Of a stretch of DNA of 64,000 nt, positions 23,316 through 36,267 are shown piece after piece. The stretch comes from Collybiopsis luxurians FD-317 M1 (taxonomy: Eukaryota; Basidiomycota; Agaricomycetes; Agaricales; Omphalotaceae), in the NCBI GenBank assembly GCA_000827265.1, contig KN834759.1, positions 1,024,089 to 1,088,088 on the forward strand, in the 5' to 3' direction. A model generated the notes under the pieces. That model was given only the letters and a program-made list of their open reading frames with translations. It did no database searches and was not told where the DNA came from. The translations under genes and the position numbers were made by a program. Numbering within the stretch: position 1 is the stretch's first letter; every line of letters begins with the position of its first letter.

Positions 23316-24345
23316 CGAGCGGTGGGGGTGGCGGACTGGGCTAAGGCTTTCCCCGGGCTTGGGAGTGTCTCCGCTGTGGCACAGCGGTACAAAATTTATT
23401 CTTTTTTTTGTCCCTCCTTGCACTTGCTTGCAAGGTATTGCTTTGTTTACTTTGGTCGCTTCAATATTTAATCTCCTTATTGCTACGTATCTGCTAGAGC
23501 GCTGACAATTCACCCGACTTGATATTTCTCAATGATGTTCCTCGCGCTGACCGAACATAATATTAAGAGTATCATGCCGCTGTCCAACTTTGTATAAATA
23601 TCAGATTTTGTTTGGTTCGTTTTCTCTTTGCCATTCTCTTGACTGACTGTGCCCGCGAATGCAAGGAATTTCCAAGAACCATTTGTTCAAGCAAAGAATC
23701 AGAATCCGCTTCCTCTCTCACTGGCGCCGGCGGAGAAGTTGAGGTAGATGAGATTGCTCCTTGCCGATGACAAAATCATCAGTCAAACTCTCTTCGTACA
23801 TGGCAATGAAAAACAATTCTCAAAGGAAAGCCATTATTCAAGATCAAGTGATGGCCGGGAGTCACCTCGTTGACGGTCACTACACTCAATAGGCCCTGGG
23901 TTACCAACCGCCGCCGCCGGTGGATTCTTCTGTCAAGCATACATAAATAGTGAGCGGAGAGTCCACGTATATTCAAGGTGATCAGCTTCTTGAACTATTA
24001 GCAAGCAAGCCAAAAGGGAGAACTGTTTAAAGTTTGATTCAGTGCAGGCACTTTACAATTACGAGCTCGGGGCTCAACAGAAGTGTAAATCCCTGCACTG
24101 AAGGTACCAGGGTGTGAATTTTAGCTGACATCGAGCAGTGGGCTTTAGATTTCAGGCCTAACGATCTCCCCGGTCGTTGGTCTATGGTACTATGGCCGAA
24201 CTGCGAAAAGCACCATTGCACAGTTCATGTGCTTGAGACATCTTGCTGGATCTTTTTGCTCCTCAAGACATACTTATGTTTTGCAGTGCGAGCCCATAGC
24301 TCCTCCTGTGAGGTGGGTGAGCGGAGAGAATAGGAGTATTATGTT
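23316..24345. other. 3' flank of the RRM gene, no gene recognised
   Basis: About 1 kb up to the change in composition at the transposon block. Two short minus-strand open frames (23779-23976, 24039-24221) lack motifs. Confidence 0.45.
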
Positions 24346-25319
24346 TATTAATTATTATCAAATACAAAATTACTAAGGTCAATGCCATAATTATCTAAGT
24401 TAAACTTAAAGTTTTTTCTTCTCTCCAAATCTTCATGCAACATCTTTCTTGTTGGTGTTTCATTACTATGCAGATGTGATTCTGGAAGTCTTCTCGGAAT
24501 GCAATCCCCTTTAGAGTTTTACTTGGGAAATTGCCACAAAAGATAGCCCAGATGCAAATTCCCTTTCTCCAAGCACAATAGTTGCTTCATTCAAAGTAAG
24601 TCCTTGACTTCTGTGAATGGTAATAGCCCATGTCAATGTCAACAGGAGTTGTATACAAGTGAGAACTTTATCTGCATGGGTATGCCAAGTTGCCTGAATT
24701 GGCACAATTGGAACCCAAGAAGGGTTAACACCCACCCTCCCATCCAGAATTCAGAGGGCCTATAATTTTAGAATAATTAAATGGAAGACATTCTATGAGC
24801 ATATAACATAGCCTACCTGAATAACCATCACATTCCACAAATACAACAGATGGTAGATCTCCATTCTAATTTCTGAGGATTGGCTGTCAGATCATACCAG
24901 ATCTTTTGTATGATTCTACATGTTCCATTAACCAAGCCTGAAATATTAGAGGAAATTATATGTTATATTTCAAGTGATACAGTGATACCATACCTTTAGA
25001 GGTCCACAAATTTCAAGTGATCATTACATGGGCTCCTTCAGCAAGTTAAATTTCTTTCTCAAGATCCTCAGCATTATCCTCAGAGGTCTTCTTTGCCTCA
25101 GGGCAGTTGTGTTTTGCTTTACACTGAACAACAGGACTACCACACTGAGCTAAGCAGATATAATTAAGTGTTCGGACTGATTCTTTCTTGGGAAAATGCA
25201 ATGCATTATCAAATTTTTCTCTTTCTTCCAGAGACAAGTAAGCCCAGAATTGAGTTTTGAGCTTTGCATAATCATTAACAGTAGTCTTGTAGTCATGAAG
25301 TCGGAGAAGAATGTTTCAG

Positions 25320-25997
25320 AAAAGTTCCTGCTCAGAAAAGTTCCTGCTCAGAAAAGTTCCTGCTCAGAAAAGTTCCTGCTCAGAAAAGTTCCTGCTCAGA
25401 AAAGTTCCTGCTCAGAAAAGTTCCTGCTCAGAAAAGTTCCTGCTCAGAAAAGTTCCTGNNNNNNNNNNNNNNNNNNNNNNNNNNNNNNNNNNNNNNNNNN
25501 NNNNNNNNNNNNNNNNNNNNNNNNNNNNNNNNNNNNNNNNNNNNNNNNNNNNNNNNNNNNNNNNNNNNNNNNNNNNNNNNNNNNNNNNNNNNNNNNNNNN
25601 NNNNNNNNNNNNNNNNNNNNNNNNNNNNNNNNNNNNNNNNNNNNNNNNNNNNNNNNNNNNNNNNNNNNNNNNNNNNNNNNNNNNNNNNNNNNNNNNNNNN
25701 NNNNNNNNNNNNNNNNNNNNNNNNNNNNNNNNNNNNNNNNNNNNNNNNNNNNNNNNNNNNNNNNNNNNNNNNNNNNNNNNNNNNNNNNNNNNNNNNNNNN
25801 NNNNNNNNNNNNNNNNNNNNNNNNNNNNNNNNNNNNNNNNNNNNNNNNNNNNNNNNNNNNNNNNNNNNNNNNNNNNNNNNNNNNNNNNNNNNNNNGCTCA
25901 GAAAAGTTCCTGCTCAGAAAAGTTCCTGCTCAGAAAAGTTCCTGCTCAGAAAAGTTCCTGCTCAGAAAAGTTCCTGCTCAGAAAAGTTCCTGCTCAG
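25320..25997. repeat. 16-bp minisatellite inside the helicase relic
   Basis: Head-to-tail copies of AAAAGTTCCTGCTCAG: nearly nine copies at 25320-25458 and just over six at 25896-25997, with the assembly gap between. Visible copies are essentially identical. Because 16 is not a multiple of three, three units (48 nt) give a 16-residue peptide repeat (SEKFLLRKVPAQKSSC) on the plus strand. That translation is meaningless. On the minus strand the unit begins as the helicase codons for PEQELF. Confidence 0.95.
25459..25895. other. Assembly gap (437 Ns)
   Basis: A run of N flanked on both sides by the same 16-bp repeat. The gap is almost certainly unresolved minisatellite, so its true length is unknown. 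Confidence 0.97.
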
Positions 25998-26563
25998 GAT
26001 CAGCTCCTGCTTGTCAGAACACATGAGTAGGAGTAATGGATTTGTTGAAAGCTTGGTAGGCATTATAACCTTCTACTCTCAGCAATGGAAAAGATTTGTT
26101 AGCAGTAGATGGCTGTAAATGGCTTGCAGAATATAAAGGGGATTCTCCAACTAGAAGTAGTTGAGCAAAGTCCCTAAACATAATGGTTGGTATATTTCCA
26201 AATATCTCATCATGATGTTGAGGATTTGCTTGGTGTTATCTCCTATGCACTCTACCAAATTGCTGTTGTCCAACCATTGGTTTCTCATCAATGATCAGTA
26301 GCTTTACAGATTTCCAGCATGCTTGTATGCATTTTTGAAGCATTTGGTCCCAGAGCCTGAAACCCACCCTTTCTATCTCTGATTGGAATTGTAAGTCTGT
26401 AGTTAAGATTCCACCCACAAATTCCAAAGGCTGCAACATCAGTGTGTGTCAGCTGAACAACTGGATCACATTTAGGCTCCAGTTCATTAGTAAAATGCTC
26501 ACACAAAGCCTGAGCCATGGATAGAACAAGGATGCTCTCTTTTGCTGCAGAGCATGCCATCAA

Positions 26564-29079
26564 ATGTAATGAGATAAAACAGGTTCAAGTCATGGTACAT
26601 TTTGGAATACTATCCTATGTGATCCACCTATACTAACTATACTAAGCTTAATGTGTACTGAAAGTAGCAAGCTATCAAAAAATCTTTTCATAAATTGAAT
26701 AGAATAGAAACATACATCACAGAGATCAGTTGAAAATGTCAAATATACAAATGATGGAAAGAAGACAGGCAATTTAATTGTAACTCAGTTTGTGTGACTA
26801 AATTACACTAAGAGGACCACTGGCATTTGTTACCACCAAGTTCAAGCAAGTTCTTGTGACCTCAGCACCTTAAGTGCCCACCTGTACATTGTGGCTGTGT
26901 AAGGATCTTTCATCATGGTTCCACAATTGGGTGAGCAGAGCAAACCCAATCAAGGAGTGCATATCCAACTGGTTTATTATACTCCTTTAGCCATATATTT
27001 CATTTGGGCTGCGCTTTTGCCTCAGCTTGGCTAACTGCAAGTTAGCTTGATCAGCTGTGGCTTAGCAGGTACATGCACACATGTTTCCTTGCATTCTTGC
27101 ATACATGACATCACTGACTTCACCTCAATATTTCCCCCCAATGTGACATGCTTACATACTGGCCATTCCTATTGCCTGATCATCTTTTCTTTCTTTCCTC
27201 CTCCCATCTTTCTCATCTCCAATATACCTCACATCAATAAGACCTTTTGCCAGTTTACCCAAACTGTCCTCCTTATGAGTATGTCTTGTCCACTCCATTT
27301 CATCTTGCTTCATCCTTCAGTGTTGCTCATGGGTGAGCTTCCACTTTTTTTAAACTTTGCTTGAGCTCTTGTATCTCTTGCTATTGATAACTAATACACA
27401 GTATTCATACTCCCACATCCTTTTCTTCCCACATTATGTACTGTGTCAATATCATTCAAGTTGACTGATTGGCACTGACACCCCACCACTACTGTCCCCC
27501 CCTCCTTCATCTCCTTGTTCCCTGCCTTTCCCTTCCTTTTATATTGTATCTTTCCCTTCAACTGCTAGTCCAGTCCCTTTCTATCTTCCCCATTGAAAAC
27601 ATTTCTCCCCTAATCTCCATCCCTCCCCAGTGTCTTCTGAAATTGAATACATCTGCCCCATAGTCATCATGGCAAACAGCTCTATGTAAACCTCCCAGTG
27701 TGACCACTATCATACCCTGACCCTGACCCCGTTCCCCAGACCCCAGACCCCAGACCCATGGCCAATCCCATCTCCAAGTGACCTTACTGGAATTGCCTTT
27801 CTCCAATGAGAATGCACTCCCTGTTGTACTTGCTCATGACATACACATCAACTTATTCCCTGCCTTCTAGAGTGTCCAGTTGAATGACAAATCCTGCACC
27901 CTTGTCATGTTTGGAACTAGCTCAACCATTGAATCCCTACCTACAAACTGCCCCTGCTTGCCCCAGAGAGTGACTTGGATCACAATCTCTTTACCACTCC
28001 TTCACTCATGCTTTACACATATAAATGTACCATGCCTTCCTTGACATCCACATCCTTGTCCTCCACCTTGTTTTCTGCCATCCCATTATCTGTGTATGCA
28101 AAGGTTGTGACTCCTGCTAATGAATGATCTGCCCCTGCACATCTTACTGACCAAAGAGGAGTGGGTGAACAGTAGTTAACATTGAGCAAGAAAAATAGGA
28201 AAAGCTAGAACAAATCTTCATCAGTATGAATACAAAATTCAACAGCTGATTCACACCTATAGTTTGTAGGTTCAAACAGGGAAACTCCATCCATGGAGTG
28301 CACAAACTCTGACATCAACAACAAGTGTTGACAGGTAAGAGGAAGCACTTGAGGCTGATATAGTGCCATGCATACTATTGAACACAAAGACTACATTGTG
28401 CATAGTCTTCCTCCCCTTCCACTTCTTTGTGAATTTCTTGCATTATCCTCTATCCCCTTTTCCATTCCAATGTCTGGCACCAACCTGCTGATCATTGACT
28501 GATGTCAGCTGAACACAATGTTTTGACAAATAACCCTGACAAATGTCGTGGAATTCCAATATCACCCAATACTGGTATATTACACCTTTTCATTTAAATT
28601 CTTAAAAGGGATAAATGGCAATTTGCTTTTTATGGATATAGACAAAGTATTTTTACTTATTGATTCTTTTGACTTGAGATGCATTTAACTTTTATAGTAG
28701 TAACTTCAGTCAGCCAGCCAAAACACTTACCAAGACTACTATCTTATTGGTTCTCTAACTCGAGGATGAGTAAGACAGTACAGGTGGATTGGTAACAAGG
28801 TTTTAATTCAGTAGGAACAGTATATAAAGGCCGGAGAAGTAGCATAAAAATCAATCAAGATTTATCCCCCCTTACCTTCACAGTTCAGACCTGTCCAATC
28901 ATTTCAATTACTGGTTACCTATAGTTCTTGTAACTAGTACCAGTTAGCCTTGTAATTCTTGATAGGAGTTTGTTGTTATAGCTTCTAAAAAGAGATACAA
29001 GACTATTAATCTTGGCTCCTCATCATTCTTAAAAGGACTGACCCTTACACTGAGTGTTCAGTTCTTATTCCTTCAGTAT
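26564..29079. other. Decayed repeat DNA, no gene recognised
   Basis: CpG-poor, with pyrimidine-rich stretches (27450-27760) giving low-complexity Pro/Leu/Ser open frames on plus and mirror frames on minus. A TATA-like TATATAAAGGC lies near 28829. No transposon domain could be identified. Confidence 0.45.
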
Positions 29080-29412
29080 ATGCAACATCAGCATAAGTAT
29101 TCAGAAGCAGATTCATACTCACCGCAGATAATTATACAGATATTTACTTACCCAGACAGTAAAGTTCACCGGAACCCTACAGTAGCACCAGTTTACAGAC
29201 CATCTATTCCATTACCTAGTACTGCATTACCTGTATATCCTTATCAACATCAGTCAAATTATTACTCAACCTACCCTTACACACCGGCCCATACACAGCC
29301 AGTATACTCTAGACCTGGTCATCATTGGTCTATACCCAGAGAATACAGACATTCACAGCCTCAATTCATTCCAGCACACACTCATTATTATCCTACTTGC
29401 TATCCAACTTAG
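29080..29412 (+). pseudogene. Pro/Tyr/His/Gln-rich ORF, probably transposon-derived
   Basis: ATG at 29080 to TAG near 29412, 110 residues rich in Pro, Tyr, His and Gln (for example YPYQHQSNYYSTYPYTP). Similar composition continues past the TAG to about 29488. A TATATAAA box lies about 250 bp upstream. A Pro/Tyr-rich leader of a retroelement Gag is possible, but no capsid, zinc knuckle or polymerase follows. Confidence 0.25.
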
Positions 29413-29764
29413 CCTACTGCTGTCTATCCTGTTGATAATTATCTACCTCCTTACAGTGAAGCTGTGAAAAGATATTATCACAGACATTAATAGAAAAAGA
29501 ACCCAACAGGTTTACGTACCACCAAGGCACATGCTTACCACATCTGCAAAGCTATATCAAAACAATTAATAGCTTGACACTGAATTGTCTGCTATCTGAA
29601 GTGGGAGCTAGAAGTGCTTGATGTGTTGATGTGCCAGTGAATAGACAGGTGAAAGGCAATGTTATCCTTGAAGGGCAAAGTAGAAGGAGGGAGGTCTTGG
29701 TTGGAAAGATAAATGAAGACACAGATGACACAAATCATGTTGAAAGAAAGATTGTGGTGTGGAA

Positions 29765-29882
29765 TTACATCAGCAAAAATATCTACAGCCCAGGTTGTCC
29801 AGGGACAACCCCCCCCATATGTTAAGCAGCTTTGAGGTACCCTGGGATCCCCTGGGCTAAAGACTAGTTTTGCTGATGTAAC
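29765..29882. mobile_element. MITE-like hairpin element
   Basis: Left arm TTACATCAGCAAAA...CAGCCCAGG (29765-29794) is the inverted complement, with few mismatches, of CCTGGGCTAAAG...TTTTGCTGATGTAA (29851-29881). TA lies at the edge of both arms (29766-29767, 29879-29880), as in Tc1/mariner-type target duplications. A perfect inner stem GGTTGTCC-AG-GGACAACC sits at 29793-29810. No coding capacity, about 118 bp. Confidence 0.55.
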
Positions 29883-32800
29883 AAATACCCATGCTGATGA
29901 TATTATGAGGATGGAATGAAGTGAAGGAGTCGTCCTTGTCAGGGAGTTGTTGTCACGCCACGATGTATTTCTTCCCTGATTGGGCCAAATATGATGTAGT
30001 TTTTCCTTATACAGTTGTGACCATTGTGTGACAGGGGAAGAAGGGATTGAAGAAGAGATGAGATGAGAAGTCAAAGAAGAAAAGAAGAAAAGAACCTGTC
30101 TTCTCAGCGGCAATATAATGGAGTCAATGGGTACTATTCAATCCCATCAAAGCACGAGAAGATTGGGGACCATTCACTTTGCCGTAAAAGGGTATCTGCG
30201 CAATTCCATTTCTGGATTCCATTTCCATGTTCGGGCACTTATATGTTGCTGTAGGGCATCGAGGACAAGTAGTAGAGTAACATCCATTGGGGTCAGAATT
30301 CTTTGTAAAAGTACCTACTCAAAATCATAGTTGGATTCAGAGTATGCCTAGGGGAGAAACTTAAAGTTAGATTACTTCTGTTTCAATTCAAATTCTCAAT
30401 AACATTTGTCATTTGCAGAATTTAAGCACCAGGTCAATGCATTATGCATTAACTTGAGGTTTTGGGCTTGTTTTCAGGCTCCTCGTATACTCTACTTGAA
30501 CTACATCTGTCCATGCTATGCATCCCCAATTCTGCCATCCATACAAAGTCAATTGAACATGTCTCAACCAATTTCTCAAGCAAAAAGGGGAAATTGATTT
30601 GAAGTGAATTTTGGGTGTATTGATATGCATCAATATTGGAGGATATATAGCTGCATACTACTTGGGCTATGTACAATTTGCTCTACTCTTAGCCTAGGCA
30701 TCATTGCTGAAAATGAGAACAATTCACCATGCACTGTGCATTTCACAGAAGGGATACAGACAGGGACCCAAATAATGCAGGAATCCCAGACTTCTCTGTC
30801 AGGATGCTGACAATTGAAGGGATCAAATAGTACCCATCGACTTTCCCCTCAATACAATGCCCATCATGTTTTATGCTTTGCCAGCATTTAAATATTCTAC
30901 AAAGATTTTCTGTGCCTGCAGAAACAAGGGGAAAGTTGATAGGTAATTTGTCCCATCAAAGTGATTGTAGCTGCTGAATTGCCCCTAGTTCTCTATCTTT
31001 GCTAACCCTTGCCAGTTGATGAGCACTCTGGCGCATCTTAATTTCTCTTTTTTGAAAAGTGAGTTTGCTTGAAAAATAGGGTAATTTCCAGTCATTGGCA
31101 AGCAACTCTCTCAAGTCCTACCAGATCCAGCCACAAGACATGTGATAAGTAAAATGAATTGGAAGCAGCCTTGAAGCAAAATTCATAAGATACAATGGGT
31201 GGAGGAGAAGGATTGGCTGTAAATGCTGCTATATTTTGATTGAGCTCAATGAAGAAGGGCAATACTGAGGCAATTGTACTATTCAAAAACTCTCAGGCTG
31301 TCATTATCAAGGGCATAACTGCGCTGTCTTGTGATACTGGATGAACTTTAAACTTAGCCAACTTGACTAGTACTTAACTATGCTGCAGAGCATTCAATGT
31401 ACCATACTGACTGCTGTATTAAAGGAATGCATGGAACTGTCAACTAAAGGTAGCCGCTGTGTATTCTCGCTCATGGTAACATGTTGAATTTCCAGATAAT
31501 AGTTTATAGACATTATTTTTGCTTCAATCTGGGGCATCGAAAACCTAACTGTAACTTCCCAGAGATCTTAATGAGTTCAAAGAATCCAAAGTTAGATAGT
31601 AAAATCAAGATAACCCAACACAAAAACCCTCGGACAGCCAGAATCTGTGTGCTCATATGGACTGTGAAGCCTATTGCAACTGCACCTCCCTTGAGTCTCC
31701 ATACAGCAAGGCTAGCAAGAAAGAAAGAATTGTATGTTGCAGCAGTTTGCCAGATGTCTGCGAACTTCAAACTGCCAAGATGTATTCAATTCACCAGCTA
31801 CAGTGGTATTGACATGTTCAATATGTTTTAATGCATTGCTTCAGGTGTTGGGCTACAATTTCACAATGCATTACCCAATGCAAATTTCCCAAGTGCTAAT
31901 GCATCTGAAAGCCCTCCAGAATGCTAACCATTAGCAGTGAGGCACCAAAGAGGCACCAGGAATGTGCTAGAAGTTGCAGATGCTCTCAAATGGAAGGATG
32001 TACAACAATCATTCTGTCCTCATATTTGCCGCACAATTCATTGTGGCGGCCCACTCTCACAAGTGATGAGCCTAGGAGTGTTTTGCAAGTGCTTCATCCA
32101 AATTGATACTAGTCTGAACAAGGGGGTAAATGAGGAAGAGAATATGTGCAGGTAATCTTGCAGCTTACATATCTGGTTGAACATGGATGGCTGGACAGTC
32201 AGGTGCACACTGCAGCAATACCCATACTCAGCAACTGTGAGTTGTCAATAATATCTTGCAGCTTGAGCATCAGTGTCTGCAAGGTAGTCCATGCCTGTTA
32301 ATGAGGTTTGTTCACATTAAGGGGTGCAAGGGGTGCATTGTCAAAGGTTCTGAAATACCAGGACAATCCAGTTAACCTGATTGATCTTTTTGTTGTTGAA
32401 ACTCCAACTATTTGGAAAGGTAATGATCCATATTTTTCAAATGTCCCAAGTTGCTCTACAATGAGGAACTATTCATCAACTTTTCAATGTCTCAATGAAA
32501 ATATATGTTCAAAGGTTTTTAGTCTTAAGTAGCTTTATCAAAAATGCAGGAGCAACTCAACTGCTAATCACAGCAGGTATACAACCATGTTCCAGGCAAG
32601 AAAATAATCAAACACTTCACACAGAGGCTGTTACAGTCCAAAGGTTACCTTATTAAACAGTAGACTAATGACTGTATTTATACTACTCAAAAATAATATC
32701 TCCCATTTAATACATATTTTTAAATAATTCCCTTTCAAATTACAGTTTCTCTTATAGGTAAATATTTCAGAGTTTATCCCCATTTCATTACCCAAAGATT

Positions 32801-35800
32801 TCCAATAAGTTTTTATAGGTAGTCTCTTCAGTTTTAAACCTGAAAAACTCAATTTAGATTTGTTTTGATTCCATGCAGATGGGTTGAGCAATAACCCACT
32901 TCCACTTCTGCAGTGCAACCATTGCTTCACTCATTCATGGTGTCTATCTAGCTGTGTCTCATTCTCAAGAAGGGATGTCCTTTCACTCTAATATCATAGC
33001 TCATTATTTGTAGGTGGCTACCCATTGCCATTAAATGCTGTCCCTTAGATCAAAAGGATCTATAACCTTATTTCCTTCTGAGATTCAGTAATTCTAGTTG
33101 GCTCATCTCGAATTAGGTTCTGTGAGGCTATAGCCAGCTTGTTCTTGGCATCAGAGCAATCTGGTTCCAGCCCACTAGTCACTATCATCTAGTAATGGTA
33201 ACCTTTTTTGTTTGAGTAATTCATATGTGGTTCCAATGATACACCTGCTTTTATAAGAGACCATCACTATAATTGGGTGGGTCTGCTAGCATGGACAAAT
33301 GCTAGTAGAGCAATGTCTCTCAAGCATTTTGTATTGAACAGTAATGGTATACCCTTCTCACAAAATGGATCCCCTTTTATCAAGTAGTTCCATTTTTGTT
33401 GAAGTTACCACTGCCTGGGGTAATCAGAGACTTTAGCTGTCAGTTCATAATTACTGTAGCCAGTGTGTGGAATGCAAAGGTGAAATTGTCAATTTTCATC
33501 AATTGCATGCCTGGGCTTAAAATGGGCCCATTACTGTAGCAGGTGTGCAGCAGCTTTCAAAATGTGTGTGGCTGTCAGAGCAGCCCATTGCCAGAGCTGC
33601 TTGCAGTGATATTGGCAATTCCCATGCAATATCAGGCTGAAAATGACACAAAACGTCATTGTCATGCAACTAGCATAAGCATAGTAGACAAATTCTATAC
33701 TATAAATTTGCACTGCACACTTACTTTGCCCCTCAAGGGATTGTTTAGCTAATAATTACTAATACTGACAAAGAAGGTTTGGTGTTGTCATGCTGTTGTC
33801 CCAATTTTCTGATTTTGGTTATCCTGGCTGTCTCTGCATTGACTGTCCAGGGGAGTGATACTCATCTCTGCTTTTTGCACATCCATTAACTAACAAATAC
33901 TTACACTGGACTGACATGGATTTGCCTCATGCCTTTACTATACAATGTGAAATTGTATCACTGTTTGCTACATTTGGGTTTTGATTGATTAATATTTGGG
34001 GGGGAATGCCGACTAGCAGTGAGCATATATTGGTTGATTCAAAAAGTTTCTACTTGGTTTCTACCAAACCCTTTGTGGAGGAACAGGAAGGAAGTGAAAC
34101 ACAGGGATATGACTCATTATTGAGCTGGCAGTATGCCACATGTTTTTTTTCCACAACTGCTTTAATTTCTTAATATCCTGTACATATAACAGTAAAATAT
34201 TCAGTATTTCCATCAAAATTACTGTTTCAAGCAAAGTACTTTAGCTAAGTAAGAATGAAGGGTGGGCTAAAGGTAAACCCAGAATGGAATTCAGCATTGA
34301 GCATTTGGAACTAGGAGTAAGGAGGCATGACAGCGCTGACTTAAAGGGGGTTTGGGGGTGCAGCCCCCTACAAGCTGTTGACCCGGGCATAGAAATGGGG
34401 TGAGCGCAGTGAATCCCCATGACATAGGCATGGGTCATAAAGCTTGTACCTGAAAATACACCATCATTCTGAGGAATTTGAGACTATTGAGTTGCAGGGT
34501 TCATGCCAGTGACTTATTATTGCATAATGATATTGTAATTGGTCAGGATGCAGTGGACAGAAGCAGGAATAGGAAAGAAAGAAATTTCAAGCCTGTGTTA
34601 ATGTACATGAGTATTTGGTGTCACAATGAATTGTATGGGAAAATATGTACTGTTTGTGGCCCTTGTCTTTGATTCTGGCCTGTAAACTTGTATTATTTTA
34701 GAAATCCATTTGAGTACAAAGTGCATAAGACCAAGATGAACATGCTGTACATATTTGCTTTGAAGTGGGGACTATCTGTCATTTCCTTCAAGACAAATTT
34801 AGAAAAAAAAATATGATTCATAACATAGAGACCCATGCTGGTACTGCTGCGCACTTTTGTTAGTATCCATTAGTCAGACTATTCTTTCATTAGAGGAATA
34901 TGAGGTGACAAAATTGTGGATTCAAATTGTTTTGTACAAAAGGCTGATATAATTGATGGAGCCACTGGCAGACCATGATGATTCAGTGGACATTGACAAT
35001 GAAAACATACTGTGCTATGAAGATTTTATATGAATGCAGTTCATTCATTCAAGAATAATGCAAAGCTTAACAGGATTTTCATGAGCAAAGTACTAGGTAG
35101 AGTGAGCATAATGTTGCTAAGGTACAATAGGGTAAGGAGACACCATTGAGTAACAAGCAGCAATGAGAGCAGGACAATCTAGTGACAGCCATAGCAGGTT
35201 CAGATACAGTATCAATGACTATGCCCTTTCATTTTTCCAGCCAGTTAGAGAAACAGATAAAGTAATTCCATGTATACTGGAGCAGGAGGCAGACCAGATA
35301 GCTCCTTCATCCCACCTACAGCATCCTGAATTGCATCAGTGATGGCTGGGTATTCCCCTAATTCCCTCATTTTCTCCAAAGTTACCTGCTTGCACATGTC
35401 ATTAAGATCCTCAGGTTGAATATTCTCAATAAGAAAAATCAATTTGTCAAAAGATGGAGACTTGATAGGATGGTTGAGTTGGGGGGAGAGCTTAGAGTAC
35501 CAGTAGAATGCCCAAGAATGTCAGCAGGTCTCATGAGCTTCATCATAACAAGGGATGAACAGAAGTGTATGCTCAATAAGAGGAAATGGTGCTGCAACAA
35601 TACCTCTCTGTGTAAAATCTATTCTTGCCCTGGCTCAGACAATGATAGCAAAAGCAAGGATCATGTGATGAGTTTCTTCCAGAGAGAAATCTTGAATTTG
35701 AACCTCCAGCAACATACATATGGCAAGTTCAACATGGACCTGGAAGAAGTTGCAAAATTAAAAAGTGAGTTCAAGCATCTGGATTGGCAGAAGGCTGAGG

Positions 35801-36267
35801 GTAGGAATCTGGCTGATGGTGTAATCCAGAACTCCATCTGCTTGGAGAAAGGCTGCCATTTTGAATAGCATCAAGATATTGTCAACAGTGGGATTGAATT
35901 TATCACTACCACTGGGTCCAAAGCTTAATGCAGAAAGCAATAGATTACAGAGACAAGGACTCACTCATGATTGATGAAGGACAGGAAATTGCCAAATTCT
36001 TCAGCTGATATTGACATCTTCACTGGGCTCTCAACTGTACCATCAGTTTCAAATATTGGCATATCAATCTCAGAGGATGTGAGTCCTGCTGGTGCCATAG
36101 ATACCAGTGTGGTTCTTTCAAAGATTATGTCCATCACTTTAGAGTGTTTTCAAAGTGGATCAACTTGCAACTGGAACATTTCTTCTTCACCAGCGACCTG
36201 AATACAGAATATCATGTAAATATCATATGATAAACAGAAAAGGCATTCTTACTTTCCTCCTAGAGGC
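29883..36267. other. Decayed repeat DNA, no intact gene
   Basis: About 6.4 kb, CpG-poor and AT-rich. Short open frames (30118-30330, 31481-31831, 35416-35868) carry no domain I can name. TTGGCATCAGAGC at 33145-33157 resembles a copia-type primer binding site with one change. GGGGGTGCAGCCCCC at 34354-34368 forms a short perfect hairpin. Probably several overlapping transposon remnants. Confidence 0.45.

Larger units (their letters stand above)
24511..26563 (-). pseudogene. Helitron-type PIF1 helicase relic (C-terminal part)
   Basis: Reading right to left: a decayed Walker A region (AAKESILVLSMAQ), VAAFGICG, Walker B LLIIDEKPMVGQ with FGRVHRR (near 26236-26330), then FRDFAQLLLVGESPLY, FRQAGADPEQ, WAYLSLEEREKFDNALHFP (about 25160-25237), GAHVMIT, LVNGTCRIIQKIWYDLTANP and TWAITIHRSQGLTLNEATIVLG. 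The last is the motif VI area typical of PIF1 helicases from Helitron rolling-circle transposons. The N-terminal Rep nuclease half is missing, several codons are TGA or TAA, and a minisatellite splits the frame at PEQ. No Helitron end could be placed. The element is dead. Confidence 0.8.

Noticed and set aside
23046..23513. 155-codon minus-strand ORF and 142-codon plus-strand ORF (23077-23505)
   Set aside because: Both overlap the Arg/Asp/Tyr-rich tail exon of the SR/Tra2-like gene in wrong frames; the third frame gives the expected RS-type tail.
25320..25997. CRISPR-like array
   Set aside because: The 16-bp units are directly adjacent with no spacers, in a eukaryotic genome; a minisatellite.
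25196..26030. Long plus-strand ORFs of 16-residue repeats through the gap
   Set aside because: Artefact of a 16-bp minisatellite that lacks stops, plus Ns translated as X; the real coding strand here was the minus-strand helicase.
27047..27663. Plus-strand Leu/Pro/Ser-rich ORFs
   Set aside because: Pyrimidine-rich low-complexity DNA keeps frames open; no homologous domain or splice support was seen.
28536..29050. Possible LTR (TGTCGTGG...CCCTTACA with internal TATA box)
   Set aside because: No matching second copy in the window and no target-site duplication at the proposed ends, so the call could not be supported.
29592..30113. 173-codon minus-strand ORF
   Set aside because: It runs through the MITE-like hairpin and simple T/C-rich DNA; the translation is low complexity without a domain.
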